Source: Alteribacillus iranensis
GTDB lineage: Bacteria > Bacillota > Bacilli > Bacillales > Marinococcaceae
NCBI RefSeq assembly: GCF_900113025.1
Contig: NZ_FONT01000003.1
Location: 186,001 to 250,000 of the forward strand
Length of the DNA stretch: 64,000 nucleotides
Reading direction: 5' to 3'
Part shown: positions 34,764 to 44,649 of the stretch, piece after piece
Numbering within the stretch: the stretch's first letter is position 1
Layout of the letters: each line of letters starts with the position of its first letter
The notes under the pieces: generated by a model
Database searches by the model: none
The model's input: only the letters and a program-made list of their open reading frames with translations
Told to the model about the DNA's origin: nothing
Program-made: the position numbers and the translations under genes

Positions 34764-36866
34764 ATGAAAGACGAACTACAATCTGTGTTGGCGGACATAT
34801 GTAATTTCCCTGTCCCTAGTGAAGAAGAGTGGTATCAGGCTGCGGAGAAATCACTAAAAGGGAAATCAGTGGAAAAACTTTTGTATACAACGACTCCAGA
34901 AGGAATCACATTAAAGCCATTGTATGTAGAAAAAGATCGTGAAGAGCTACCGTATACAGATAATATTCCAGGACAAGCCCCTCATCTAAGAGGAGTAGGT
35001 GTCCTTCCCGATGATAAAAAAGCATGGCATATTACTCAAGCTGTAACAGAACGCACCCCTGAAGCTGCTAACAAAGAAATAAATACAGGGCTGAAAAAAG
35101 GACAACATGGTGTGACGATCCGCTTGAATGCCCCTGTCTTACAAGGAAAAAAGCCAGCGAGTGATAACATTTCCGAATCAGGAGTGCTGGTCGTTGATGT
35201 AGAGGACGTAAAAACTCTTTTTAACAAAGTAGATTGGGAGAATCATACGTTACATATGGAAGCGGGCCCGGATATTTTACCGATTTTTTCAATTCTCGCG
35301 GGTTCTCTTCAGAGCCGGGAAGAATTAACAAAGATTGAGGGAAGTGTTGCAGCTGACCCGCTTGGCAGCTGGGTGAAACATGGAAGTCTTCCAGTTTCAC
35401 TAACCAAGAGTTTCGATAATATGGCCGCTGTGATCAAATGGAGTCAACAACAACAAGTGAATCTACGAACAGTTCTCGTCTCCAGTGAGCCTTACCATAA
35501 TGGCGGGGCGAGCGCAGTGGAGGAAATTGCTTACACATTAGCTGCTGGTGTCACTTACTTGAGAGAGTTACAACAACGTGGCGTCTCACCAGAAGAGAGT
35601 GCACCATTCTTTCAATTTAGTTTTCCAGCGGGAGCTTCCTTCTTTATGGAAATAGCGAAGTTTCGAGCAGCACGTGCTCTATGGTCCAACATTCAAGCAG
35701 CATTTGACATCGAAGAAGAAAAGCGTACGATGCATGTTCATGGAACCACCTCACAAAGAACAAAAGCTAAGTATGATCCGTACGTGAATATGCTTCGTAG
35801 CACGACAGAAGCTTTTGCGGCTGCGGCAGGAGGGGCAGACAGCATAGAAGTTGCTCCTTTTGATGAGGCATTTCAGCGTCCGACTGACTTCTCGAAGCGT
35901 ATTGCCCGTAATACTCAAATTATTTTGCAAGAAGAAGCACATATTGGCCGAACGATTGATGCAGGCGGCGGCTCCTTTTACATTGAACAATTGTCAGATG
36001 AGTTAGCGCAAAAAGCATGGAGTCTGTTTCAGGAGATTGAAGCAGAAGGAGGCTTGGTGACGAGTCTTGAAAAGGGAACTCCTCAAGCTCAGGTAGAGGA
36101 AAAGAAAAAAGACAGGGAGCGAGACGTACAGAAACAGAAGCGAGTATTTGTTGGTGTAAACAAATACGCAGATCTCGACGAAAAACCTATTTCTGTACTT
36201 CCGGAAGACGACTCTCAAGAGGTATCCAATTATTTGCAGAAGCGAGAGAATTCCCTCTCAAGAGCGCAACGAAACTATGACGAAGATAATATAGTCGAAT
36301 CAACTATTCAAGCGGCGGAAGAGGGAGCTTCCATACAAGATATTGCGGCTGGTCTTGGATGGGCTGCTAGTGAAGAAAAACAAATACCTAACATTCCTCT
36401 ATGGAGAGAAGCTGAAGTGTTTGAAGAACTGCGTGATAAAGCGAACACCTACAAAGAGGAAAAAGGTAAATCTTTATCGGCTCTCCTAGTCACGTTAGGG
36501 CCACTAGCTTCCCATAAAGCACGTACTGATTTTGCGTCAGGATTTCTGCAAACGGGAGGCTTTGAAACCGTACAAACAGAGGATTTACTTGATACGGAAA
36601 CGGCCGTTGAAAAAGCAGCATCGACAGAGGAATCAATTCTTGTACTCTGCGGTACAGACCAATCGTATGAGGAACAAGCGGCAGACATTGTAGAGGGTGT
36701 AAAGAAACAAACTCCTGATAAAACTATACTTCTAGCTGGCAACTTGTCTGACGAAGAAAATCAACAATTATCAGAACGTGGATTAGATGGAACGATTCAT
36801 CGCCATTCCAATGTATACGAGACATTAAGCTGGTTGCATCGAGTGAAAGGAGCGGAGAGTAAATGA
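34764..36866 (+). CDS. mutA: Methylmalonyl-CoA mutase small subunit
   Basis: A 700-residue non-catalytic partner of MutB. The N-terminal TIM-barrel part contains [15 protein letters not shown] and [26 protein letters not shown]. The C-terminal B12-fold lacks the DxHxxG cobalamin motif, as normal for MutA. It stabilises the active alpha-beta dimer that converts (R)-methylmalonyl-CoA to succinyl-CoA. The ATG at 34764 has GGAAGGGAG upstream. Its stop overlaps the mutB start by four bases (ATGA). Confidence 0.88.
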   Translation: MKDELQSVLADICNFPVPSEEEWYQAAEKSLKGKSVEKLLYTTTPEGITLKPLYVEKDREELPYTDNIPGQAPHLRGVGVLPDDKKAWHITQAVTERTPEAANKEINTGLKKGQHGVTIRLNAPVLQGKKPASDNISESGVLVVDVEDVKTLFNKVDWENHTLHMEAGPDILPIFSILAGSLQSREELTKIEGSVAADPLGSWVKHGSLPVSLTKSFDNMAAVIKWSQQQQVNLRTVLVSSEPYHNGGASAVEEIAYTLAAGVTYLRELQQRGVSPEESAPFFQFSFPAGASFFMEIAKFRAARALWSNIQAAFDIEEEKRTMHVHGTTSQRTKAKYDPYVNMLRSTTEAFAAAAGGADSIEVAPFDEAFQRPTDFSKRIARNTQIILQEEAHIGRTIDAGGGSFYIEQLSDELAQKAWSLFQEIEAEGGLVTSLEKGTPQAQVEEKKKDRERDVQKQKRVFVGVNKYADLDEKPISVLPEDDSQEVSNYLQKRENSLSRAQRNYDEDNIVESTIQAAEEGASIQDIAAGLGWAASEEKQIPNIPLWREAEVFEELRDKANTYKEEKGKSLSALLVTLGPLASHKARTDFASGFLQTGGFETVQTEDLLDTETAVEKAASTEESILVLCGTDQSYEEQAADIVEGVKKQTPDKTILLAGNLSDEENQQLSERGLDGTIHRHSNVYETLSWLHRVKGAESK

Positions 36867-39053
36867 GAAATCCAGACTTCACGAAAATAAATTATAATGA
36901 CGTCAAGTCGGGCGGAAATATAGAGAAATGGAAAGAAGATGTAGAAACAACCTCTGGAAAAAAAGCGGAATACCAGTATGGCCGTACCGTGGAAAAAATT
37001 AAGATTCAGCCATTATATACGAAAGAAGATACGAAAGACCTTCCGCACACTGGTTATGTATCAGGCATCCCGCCGTTTTTACGTGGTCCTTATCCTGCCA
37101 TGTACAAAACAAGACCATGGACAGTGCGACAGTATGCGGGTTATTCCACCGCAGAGGAATCCAATGCATTTTACCGGCGTAATTTAGCTGCCGGCCAAAA
37201 AGGGTTATCGATTGCGTTTGACTTAGCGACACATCGAGGCTACGACTCTGATCATCCGCGTGTAGTAGGGGATGTCGGGAAAGCTGGTGTTGCCGTTGAC
37301 TCCATTTTAGATATGAAAGTATTATTTGATGGCATTCCGCTTGATCAAATGTCCGTTTCGATGACTATGAACGGAGCTGTTCTCCCTGTAATGGCGTTTT
37401 ATATCGTAGCGGCTGAAGAGCAAGGGGTCAGCCAAGAGAAACTAACAGGGACGATCCAAAATGATATTTTGAAAGAATACATGGTTCGTAACACGTATAT
37501 TTACCCACCGGAAATGTCTATGCGTATCATTGCTGATATATTCGCTTATACGTCTGAACATATGCCAAAATTCAACAGCATATCTATATCCGGTTATCAC
37601 ATGCAGGAAGCCGGGGCGACAGCTGATTTAGAGCTGGGCTATACACTTGCGGATGGGTTAGAATATGTACGGACAGGCTTAAAAGCCGGTTTAGATATTG
37701 ATCAATTTGCTCCTCGTTTATCATTTTTCTGGGCTATTGGCATGAATCATTATATGGAAATTGCGAAAATGCGTGCTGCTCGTTTGCTTTGGGCACGTTT
37801 AATGAAACCGTTCAATCCTAAGAATGAAAAATCGATGGCACTACGTACGCACTCACAAACTTCCGGGTGGAGCTTAACAGAACAGGACCCATATAACAAT
37901 GTAGTCCGTACGTGTATTGAAGCGATGGCAGCGTCTATGGGACATACGCAGTCGCTTCATACAAATGCCCTCGATGAAGCGATTGCTTTGCCTACTGACT
38001 TTTCAGCTCGGATCGCACGTAACACACAGTTATACTTACAGGAAGAAACAGGGATGACGAATGTGGTAGAATCCGTGGGGGGGCTCTTATTATGTCGAAC
38101 GCTTAACAGCAGAGCTTGCCAAAAAAGCATGGGAGCATATCGAGGAAATTGATGAAGCTGGTGGTATGACCAAAGCAATTGAAGCAGGTTTGCCAAAAAT
38201 GCGGATCGAAGAAGCAGCTGCCCGAAGACAAGCTCACATTGACTCCGGAAGAGAAACAGTAGTCGGGATTAATAAGCACCGCCTGGATAAAGAAGAGCCG
38301 TTAGATATATTAGACATTGACAATAGCGTGGTTCGTGAATCTCAGCTTCGACGTTTAGAGAAGCTACGCGCTGAGCGTAATGAAGAAGAAACAAAAGAAA
38401 CACTACGAGCGCTTTCCCAGGCAGCGGCGAGCGGAGAAGGAAATTTACTAGAACTTGCGGTGAATGCTGCGAGAGCACGTGCTACTCTTGGAGAAATTTC
38501 AGATGCTATAGAAGAATCAGCAGGAAGACACCAAGCGGTTGTTCGCTCTATTAGCGGGGTCTACAGTGCTGAATTTGGAGAGGAAGAATTAATGGAAGAA
38601 GTACGACAGCTTACGGATGAATTTGCGGAAAGAGAAGGACGTCGTCCACGGATTATGGTAGCGAAGATGGGGCAAGACGGCCACGACCGCGGGGCGAAAG
38701 TGATCTCCACAGCGTTTGCAGACTTAGGATTTGATGTAGATATTGGCCCTCTCTTCCAGACTCCGGAAGAAGCAGCGATTCAGGCTGTGGAAAACGATGT
38801 TCATATTCTTGGTATGAGTTCGCTGGCAGCTGGCCATAAGACACTTCTGCCTCAAGTGAAAGAAGAATTGAAAAAGCAAGGACGAGAAGATATGGTCCTC
38901 GTGATCGGTGGAGTGATTCCCGCCCAAGACTATGATTTCTTAAAAGAAAACGGAGCATCGGCTATCTTTGGACCGGGGACCGTCATTCCTGCAGCCGCTA
39001 AGAAAGTGATGGAAGAAGTCAACAAAAGGCTAAATGAACACGGAATATCATAA
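36863..39053 (+). pseudogene. mutB: Methylmalonyl-CoA mutase large subunit, interrupted by a +1 frameshift
   Basis: The two parts read as one MutB of about 729 residues. The first (36863-38152) gives the catalytic barrel ([13 protein letters not shown]-like start, [20 protein letters not shown]). At 38077-38083 there are seven G; six would give [12 protein letters not shown] and join the second part, which has the cobalamin motif KMGQDGHDRGAKVI and ends at 39053. With seven G, translation stops at 38152 and the B12 domain is lost. This may be a sequencing error, a recent mutation or slippage. All other operon genes are intact, and meaB follows. Confidence 0.85.
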
Positions 39054-39094
39054 TGATATAAGAAGAAAGAAAAGAGGGGAAAGGAGGGAAGGTC

Positions 39095-40096
39095 GTGTCG
39101 GATGAACAAGTGAAGAAAAGAGGACTGACAGCGGATGATTATGTAGAAGGTGTATTGAACCAAAATCGAGCGATCATAGCGAGAACTATTACATTGGTGG
39201 AAAGCAATGCACCGAAGCATTTTGAGCTGGCTCAAGAAGTGTTGAAACGACTGATGCCGTATACGGGCAATTCTATCCGCATTGGTATAACGGGAGTACC
39301 GGGGGCCGGAAAGAGTACGCTCATCGAGGCATTTGGTTCTATGCTTTGTGACGAAGGTCATCGATTAGCAGTGTTAGCAGTGGACCCCTCTTCCACCGTA
39401 AGCAAAGGAAGTATACTTGGTGACAAAACGAGAATGGAAACACTGTCCAAACATCCGAATGCTTATATCCGCCCTTCTCCATCGGGAGGAACATTAGGAG
39501 GAGTCGCCCGTAAAAGTCGAGAAACCATGCTCATTTGTGAAGCAGCCGGCTATGATGTTATCTTCGTGGAAACGGTCGGAGTAGGACAGAGTGAGACGAC
39601 TGTCCGCTCCATGGTCGACTTCTTCCTCGTCCTCATGTTGACGGGAGGCGGGGATGAGCTTCAAGGGATGAAAAAAGGAGTTATGGAAATTGCCGACGCT
39701 ATTTTCATCAATAAAGCAGACGGTGATAACAAACAACCTGCCTTGAATGCGAGATCAGAGTATAACCGTTTGCTTCATTACTTACAGCCTGCTACTCCAG
39801 GTTGGGAAACGAAGGCTTATACAGTTTCCGCATTAACGGGAGAAGGGATCCCAGGCATTTGGAATGTGATTCGTGAGTATGAAGAGAAAATGAAAGAAAG
39901 CGGATTCTTCGAAGAAAGGCGAATATCTCAACTTTCTGAGTGGATGGACCGGTTAATTGAAGATGAATTAAAGCGAACGTTTTATCAAAAAGAAGAAGTT
40001 CTGAATTTGCTCCCTGATATGAAAAAGAAAGTGAGCGATGGTATTATCCCTCTCGCACAAGCGGTGAAAGAGCTAATGGAAGTGTATCGAGCATAA
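39095..40096 (+). CDS. meaB: MeaB G-protein chaperone of methylmalonyl-CoA mutase
   Basis: A 333-residue GTPase of the MeaB/ArgK family. The Walker A loop GITGVPGAGKSTLIEA lies near residue 68, DPSSTVSKGSILGDKTRM near 108 and ETVGVGQSE near 155. MeaB loads and protects the adenosylcobalamin cofactor of MutAB. The start is GTG with GAAAGGAGGG upstream. It is the last gene of the operon and ends at a strong terminator. Confidence 0.93.
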   Translation: MSDEQVKKRGLTADDYVEGVLNQNRAIIARTITLVESNAPKHFELAQEVLKRLMPYTGNSIRIGITGVPGAGKSTLIEAFGSMLCDEGHRLAVLAVDPSSTVSKGSILGDKTRMETLSKHPNAYIRPSPSGGTLGGVARKSRETMLICEAAGYDVIFVETVGVGQSETTVRSMVDFFLVLMLTGGGDELQGMKKGVMEIADAIFINKADGDNKQPALNARSEYNRLLHYLQPATPGWETKAYTVSALTGEGIPGIWNVIREYEEKMKESGFFEERRISQLSEWMDRLIEDELKRTFYQKEEVLNLLPDMKKKVSDGIIPLAQAVKELMEVYRA

Positions 40097-40112
40097 CAAG
40101 AACATAGAAGAG

Positions 40113-40148
40113 ATCCCCGGCTGCAACTCAGGCACCGGGGATATTTTT
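40113..40148. terminator. Terminator between meaB and the MFS gene
   Basis: ATCCCCGG pairs with CCGGGGAT, followed by a T run; its reverse has an A-rich side and may serve the convergent MFS gene. Confidence 0.87.
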
Positions 40149-40149
40149 A

Positions 40150-41343
40150 TTAAGGGGAAGCAACGGATTGAACTTTTTGTTTTTTTAATTGAGAGGAATA
40201 AGTGACATAGAGAAGAAAAGCGATAACAGATAAAACGATTCCTACAATATAAGGCAGTCCGACCGCGATGGAAAATAACCAGCCGCCAACAGGGGGTCCG
40301 ATAATCCGACCTAAGGAGTCGAAAGAAGAGAGTAACCCTGTAGCACGTCCATAGCCGGAAGTTGTTGTTTTCGTAATAAGAGCAGACACACTTGGACGGA
40401 TGACGCCATTTCCGATCCCGAAAATACTTAGAAAGACAGCGGCCGTTGCGAAATTATCGACAAACAAAATGAGGCCAAAGCCGATGGCAGAGACTAGAAT
40501 ACCTATTTGTATTACCGCTCCTTCTCCAAATTTTTTCGTCATCCGGCCGACCAATCCACCTTGCACCAAGGCGCCGGCAAAACCCATAATCATAAAGATA
40601 TACCCAAGCTCCACCGTTCCTAATCCTGCTTGTTGAGCGGCAAAGTAAGCAAACGTTGCTTCTAATCCCGCTAGAGAAATAGAAACAAACAATTGAAGAA
40701 AGTACAATATGGATATCGATCCGCTTAACATTTTCAAAGAAGGTGTTTTGGAATCGGAAGATGTACCTTTCGCTTCCTCAGAAAGTGACTCTTTTAAGAC
40801 GAAAGTCACTAAAAGGAATGTAATAAGGGAAGAGACACCTGCAACTAAGAACGGGAGAGAGAGACTAGTGCGCGAGAAGATACCGCCAATTGCCGGTCCA
40901 AACACGAAGCCTAACCCTACGGCAGCTCCTATAATTCCCATTCCTTTTCCTCGATTTTCTTCCGTAGTAATATCAGCCGCGTATGCTTGCACAGTTGGCA
41001 TATTTGCAGAGGAAAGAAAACCTCCTATAATACGTGCAGCAAAAAGCATCCACAGCTGAGAGGCAAACGCCATGAAGAAGAAAGAAAAAGATAAACCTAA
41101 TATTCCTATCATCATAATGGGCTTACGACCTATACGATCGGAAACACGTCCCCACATAGGTGCAAAAATCAATTGCATTAAAGAATAAACAGCCATTAAC
41201 AGCCCTAGCTGAGTTGGAGTTGCACCAAGCTCCTCCGCGTAAAATGGCAGCACAGGAATAATAATTCCAAAGCCGACCATCACAAAAAACATGACAGCAA
41301 ATAATATCGGTAACGCTTTTTTTGTCTCCAAAACTGAGTTCAC
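40150..41343 (-). CDS. MFS drug:H+ antiporter (DHA1, TetA-like)
   Basis: A 397-residue carrier with 12 membrane helices. MFS motif A appears as GRVSDRIGRKPIMM between helices 2 and 3, and motif C as GLGFVFGPAIGG in helix 5. It is related to multidrug exporters of the TetA/Bmr type. It overlaps the padR gene by four bases, so both are one transcript and the regulator likely senses a substrate of the pump. Substrate not predictable. Confidence 0.88.
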   Translation of the reverse strand: MNSVLETKKALPILFAVMFFVMVGFGIIIPVLPFYAEELGATPTQLGLLMAVYSLMQLIFAPMWGRVSDRIGRKPIMMIGILGLSFSFFFMAFASQLWMLFAARIIGGFLSSANMPTVQAYAADITTEENRGKGMGIIGAAVGLGFVFGPAIGGIFSRTSLSLPFLVAGVSSLITFLLVTFVLKESLSEEAKGTSSDSKTPSLKMLSGSISILYFLQLFVSISLAGLEATFAYFAAQQAGLGTVELGYIFMIMGFAGALVQGGLVGRMTKKFGEGAVIQIGILVSAIGFGLILFVDNFATAAVFLSIFGIGNGVIRPSVSALITKTTTSGYGRATGLLSSFDSLGRIIGPPVGGWLFSIAVGLPYIVGIVLSVIAFLLYVTYSSQLKKQKVQSVASP

Positions 41344-41876
41344 TCCACTTCTTTAATATGACTACTCTCCTGTAACGTTGCTAAGGCTTCTTGTATAAAA
41401 GACAATTCCGCTTCTAACATCTTTCTTTTATGATCGAATGCTAATGTTACTCCTTTTTTATATTCGTGAGAAGGGACTCGTGAAATAACATCCTGCTTCA
41501 TTATAAGTGCTTCCCGTCTATTATGTAAGTAACGAAGGATTTCCTCCTGAGGAAGATGATCAACAAACATTAAACCGATGTCTCCTTCGTAAAATAAGCT
41601 GTCGGCCGAAGAAAGGTTTTCAGAAAGAAGTTGGTAAAAATACTTCTTTCCTTTCTCATTAATGGAATATACTTTTCTTGGCGGCCGATTACCCTCACTT
41701 TTAACGGTGACATCGACATACTTTTCTCTGCTCAAGCGATCGAGGAGTGCATAGGCTGTTGGTTTTTTCATGTCAGATAGAAATGGTAAGTTTTTCTCGA
41801 TGAAATCATGTATTTGGTAACCATGCTGGCTTTGAGACATCAACAATCCCAAAAGCAGCAAAGAACGGTGCTCCAT
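41340..41876 (-). CDS. PadR-family transcriptional regulator
   Basis: A 178-residue PadR protein. The winged helix (residues 1-80) has LLGLLMSQSQHGYQIHDFIE and KPTAYALLDRLSREKYVDV; the C-terminal Vir-like helical part mediates dimers. PadR proteins repress detoxification and efflux genes. It is the first gene of the padR-MFS pair; a palindrome lies in its promoter region. Confidence 0.88.
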   Translation of the reverse strand: MEHRSLLLLGLLMSQSQHGYQIHDFIEKNLPFLSDMKKPTAYALLDRLSREKYVDVTVKSEGNRPPRKVYSINEKGKKYFYQLLSENLSSADSLFYEGDIGLMFVDHLPQEEILRYLHNRREALIMKQDVISRVPSHEYKKGVTLAFDHKRKMLEAELSFIQEALATLQESSHIKEVE

Positions 41877-41905
41877 TAAGCATCAGCCCCTTCGTTATCG
41901 CTCTC

Positions 41906-41959
41906 TTGTCTTATTGTAATGGAGACTACTTCGTTTGTGAATAGTCAAGAACTGACTAT
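41906..41959 (-). promoter_or_regulatory. padR promoter and palindromic operator
   Basis: ATAGTCA-5-TGACTAT at 41941-41959 is a perfect palindrome. On the minus strand it ends just before TTCACA, which is 17 bp from TACAAT. A PadR dimer bound here would touch the -35 region, fitting autoregulation. Confidence 0.6.
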
Positions 41960-41973
41960 TATATGAAAAGACT

Positions 41974-42007
41974 AAAAATCCCGCCAGCCGTTGAGAAGCA
42001 GCGGGAT
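41974..42007 (-). terminator. Terminator of the minus-strand membrane protein gene
   Basis: On the minus strand ATCCCGC pairs with GCGGGAT and is followed by TTTTTAG. Confidence 0.7.
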
Positions 42008-42019
42008 GAAGAAAATGTT

Positions 42020-42475
42020 TTATCCGATGGAAGAGCCAAGAACCATAGCGGTAACTCCGATGAATCCTACCACAATCGGCAAGTTTTTTAAAGCGTATAC
42101 CCCACTAGACGACCGATATAATAAAACAAAGCAACGGTCGGCAAGAAAAAACATCATGGCAGCTAACATAGCTAATATTGTAATGTCCAGATTTTGAGTT
42201 ACGATATATGCTCCAGCCCCACCGGCCAAATGAAGTACAAACGAGATAGGCTGTACAAAACGCTGAAAACGACGTGCCAACCAATCTGCGACAAAAGAAA
42301 TAATAGTGCCATAGAAAACGATGGGAATTAATGAAAAAAATCCGTAAATGGTATAGCTTTCCATTACCATTTCCATGGATGTCGCGCCGCTCGTTGTCGG
42401 AATGGGGAAGAGAACACCCATCATAATGATAAATAACGTCCATACCATTAACCCTGTGAGTAATTTATTCTTCAT
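42020..42475 (-). CDS. Hypothetical four-helix membrane protein
   Basis: A 151-residue protein with four predicted membrane helices (for example LLTGLMVWTLFIIMMGVLF and LPIVVGFIGVTAMVLGSS). I do not recognise the family. It is monocistronic, with its own terminator, and divergent from the NifU-N gene. Confidence 0.6.
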   Translation of the reverse strand: MKNKLLTGLMVWTLFIIMMGVLFPIPTTSGATSMEMVMESYTIYGFFSLIPIVFYGTIISFVADWLARRFQRFVQPISFVLHLAGGAGAYIVTQNLDITILAMLAAMMFFLADRCFVLLYRSSSGVYALKNLPIVVGFIGVTAMVLGSSIG

Positions 42476-42697
42476 GGCAGTTCGCCTCCGTGTATGTTTT
42501 TTAAAATTGATCTGTTCAATAATTTATATAACCGCTTTTGTCAAACTGAAACTTCAATTAATACATAATTTTGTTTCGTTCAGTTGCAAAATCGCGAAAA
42601 GCCCGATATCTTTGATATTAGGAAAATGAATGGTAGGATATAGAAAGTACACCGAGGCAGAATGAAATAAGTAAGAGTAGAAAGGAAGGTATCATCA

Positions 42698-42955
42698 ATG
42701 GAATTAAAAGTAGACCAGACCCCGAATCCAAATGCAATAAAATTTACAGCACAGGAGACTCTATTTGAAGGCAGCACTTCTTTTAAAAAAGGGGATAACC
42801 CGGATCACCCTTTAGCACAGGCATTGCTGGAGATTGATGGGGTTGATAACATATTTGGATATGGAGATTTTGTAACAGTCAATAAAACAATGGAAGCCGA
42901 CTGGGAGGATATTATTCCGAAAATCCAAGAAGCCTACAATCAGCATCACGGATAA
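42698..42955 (+). CDS. NifU/Nfu N-terminal domain protein
   Basis: An 85-residue protein made only of the Nfu/NifU N-terminal domain: it starts MELKVDQTPNPNAIKF, the family hallmark, and has GVDNIFGYGDFVTVNK. It lacks the Cys-containing C-terminal scaffold domain, so it cannot itself carry an Fe-S cluster by the usual CxxC. It may assist Fe-S delivery. GAAAGGAAGG precedes the ATG. Confidence 0.85.
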   Translation: MELKVDQTPNPNAIKFTAQETLFEGSTSFKKGDNPDHPLAQALLEIDGVDNIFGYGDFVTVNKTMEADWEDIIPKIQEAYNQHHG

Positions 42956-42960
42956 AAGAA

Positions 42961-42992
42961 AGGGGACTGCTCGTATACAGAGCAGTCCCTTA
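42961..42992 (+). terminator. Hairpin after the NifU-N gene, probable terminator
   Basis: AGGGGACTGCTC pairs with GAGCAGTCCCT; the T run is poor. Confidence 0.6.
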
Positions 42993-43066
42993 AGCGTTGT
43001 ATATTTTCCGGAGCGTTGGTGCATGGTAAAAAAGAGATACTATATCACATGTCACAGGAGGAACTC

Positions 43067-43237
43067 ATGACACGAGGACAGTCTGGAAATAATAAGAAAA
43101 AAAAGAAAGCTTCTCTTTCCCAAACACCGGCTAAGGATATAGAAAAAGGCGACTCTATGGCTGAATATGCAAAGGAAATATCAGCACTTCCGTCGAAAAA
43201 GCCAAAACGAGAAAACAAAAGAGAGACACGTCACTGA
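43067..43237 (+). CDS. 56-residue basic protein, YfhD-like
   Basis: A short, Lys-rich protein starting MTRGQSGNNKKKKKASLSQT, with KASLSQTPAKD and a later EYAKEI. This recalls the small YfhD proteins of Bacillus, which are uncharacterised. The ATG has CAGGAGG six bases upstream; a longer frame upstream lacks support. A strong bidirectional terminator follows. Confidence 0.55.
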   Translation: MTRGQSGNNKKKKKASLSQTPAKDIEKGDSMAEYAKEISALPSKKPKRENKRETRH

Positions 43238-43245
43238 ATACTTGA

Positions 43246-43292
43246 ACATTAAAAAATTTCCACCGTCTCTTCTGGTGGAAATTTTTTAATGT
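43246..43292. terminator. Bidirectional terminator, long perfect stem
   Basis: A perfect 19-bp inverted repeat (ACATTAAAAAATTTCCACC arm) with a 9-nt loop sits between convergent small genes; A and T runs are inside the stem. Confidence 0.92.
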
Positions 43293-43307
43293 TTCTAAGC
43301 CATGCGT

Positions 43308-43529
43308 CTAAGATGAACGCTGGATGGATGGATTCGGTTTGGAAGACTGTGATTTGGCAGCAGGACGAGAGAAGTTGTCTATCATCGATTGTAATTCTTT
43401 ATGCGCTTCACGAACTTTTAAAGTCTGATCGATAATTTGCTGAAAACCTTCGATATCAGAATCAGATGCATTCAACACGGATTTAGGAATACCTTCTGCA
43501 ATTTGCTGTAAGGAGAGATCTCGATTCAC
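43308..43529 (-). CDS. 73-residue hypothetical protein
   Basis: A small, mostly helical protein: MNRDLSLQQIAEGIPKSV, then a heptad-like stretch (QQIIDQTLKVREAHKELQSM) and a disordered Ser/Pro tail. Start is GTG with AAAGGTGG eight bases upstream. I do not recognise it. Confidence 0.55.
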   Translation of the reverse strand: MNRDLSLQQIAEGIPKSVLNASDSDIEGFQQIIDQTLKVREAHKELQSMIDNFSRPAAKSQSSKPNPSIQRSS

Positions 43530-43964
43530 TGATTACGACCACCTTTCTTTGTGAATTCCTTTTCCTGCCTTTAGATGATGATACTCATTGATACATTAAT
43601 TGTGGAAAGCACAGTGATTTTCCTGCTAACCTGTGAGAAAACTTATCAACACTCTTCAGCGTATTTTATTATATTTTATCGATTGTATAATGAACTTGTT
43701 GAAAAAGTAGGTATGTGAATCAATCTCACACTTTTAATATCGCTTCTGTTTACGGAACGTTATACAGTAGAGGAAGTTCTAGTTGCTTACCGGTATGAAG
43801 GACACTTTTTTCAGTTTTTCCTCCGGGTGTTTCTTTCATAAAAACGCTGAAGAATTTATACTTTGCTGAAGGTGTGTCATTCACAAAACTCCGTAAAAAG
43901 TCGTACATGGATCTGCCTTATAGTCCGTTCTTGAAAAATTTCTCAAAAAAAAATCCATTTACTA
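43530..43964. other. AT-rich spacer before the cold-shock gene
   Basis: About 435 bases with no credible gene. It holds the promoter of the minus-strand small gene and untranscribed or untranslated sequence upstream of csp. No repeat or strong hairpin seen. Confidence 0.4.
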
Positions 43965-43993
43965 TTGCAATACATTTATTTATGTTGTATAGT
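43965..43993 (+). promoter_or_regulatory. Cold-shock gene promoter
   Basis: TTGCAA and TATAGT are 17 bp apart. It implies a 5' untranslated leader of about 125 nt, as is usual for csp genes, whose leaders refold in the cold. Confidence 0.65.
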
Positions 43994-44125
43994 TAAGGAA
44001 CTTAAGGTTGTTCGCACTTCTAGAAAGTTTGAAATTGGTTTATCCTCTTTCGTCTTATCATCAAGTAGAGCAAGTTTTAAGAATACACATGTTGTGTGGT
44101 TAGCACACAAGGAGGATTTTATATT

Positions 44126-44323
44126 ATGGAACAAGGTACAGTTAAGTGGTTTAATGCAGAAAAAGGCTTTGGATTTATCGAACGTGAAGGTGCAGACGAT
44201 GTATTCGTACACTTCTCTGCTATTCAAGACGAAGGATTCAAAACTCTAGAAGAAGGCCAAAGCGTAACGTTTGAAATCGTTGACGGCCAACGCGGACCAC
44301 AAGCAGCTAACGTACAAAAGTAA
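44126..44323 (+). CDS. cspB: Cold-shock protein of the CspA/CspB family
   Basis: A 65-residue single OB-fold protein that binds single-stranded RNA. It starts [23 protein letters not shown]1 (KGFGFI) and RNP2 (VFVHF) are intact. AAGGAGG lies nine bases before the ATG; a longer frame starting at 44096 reads through this site and is not used. B. subtilis has several paralogues, so the letter is a guess. Confidence 0.95.
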   Translation: MEQGTVKWFNAEKGFGFIEREGADDVFVHFSAIQDEGFKTLEEGQSVTFEIVDGQRGPQAANVQK

Positions 44324-44345
44324 TACGTTTATATAATATACAAGG

Positions 44346-44379
44346 AACCACAAGAGATACACAACTCTTGTGGTTTTTT
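44346..44379 (+). terminator. Terminator after the cold-shock gene
   Basis: AACCACAAGAG-type stem with CTCTTGTGGTT and six T. Confidence 0.92.
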
Positions 44380-44649
44380 GCGTGTGTTCGACATAGAATA
44401 ACGATAGCAACAAAATGAACACCTCTCCTTGCGATAGCTGTTCTGCGACTTGTACATATGATGAAATGGAGTAACAGGCAGAATCTAATATTTAATGCCC
44501 ACCTTATAATTTGACATTGCCCGCTGCCGAGAGCGGGTATGAAAATGAATTAAAACAAGAACTAAAGACATGAAAAAGAAAAAGCGACTAGGATAACTTG
44601 AAAAGGAATGGCAGTTACTGTACTTCTCAACAAACAAGGAGGCAATGCA

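Noticed and set aside
43976-44249. Frames of 83-94 codons around the cold-shock gene on both strands
   Set aside because: They are shadows of the csp gene and its leader; neither has a ribosome site.
44415-44474. 19-codon frame MNTSPCDSCSATCTYDEME with three Cys
   Set aside because: No ribosome binding site; too short to separate from chance.
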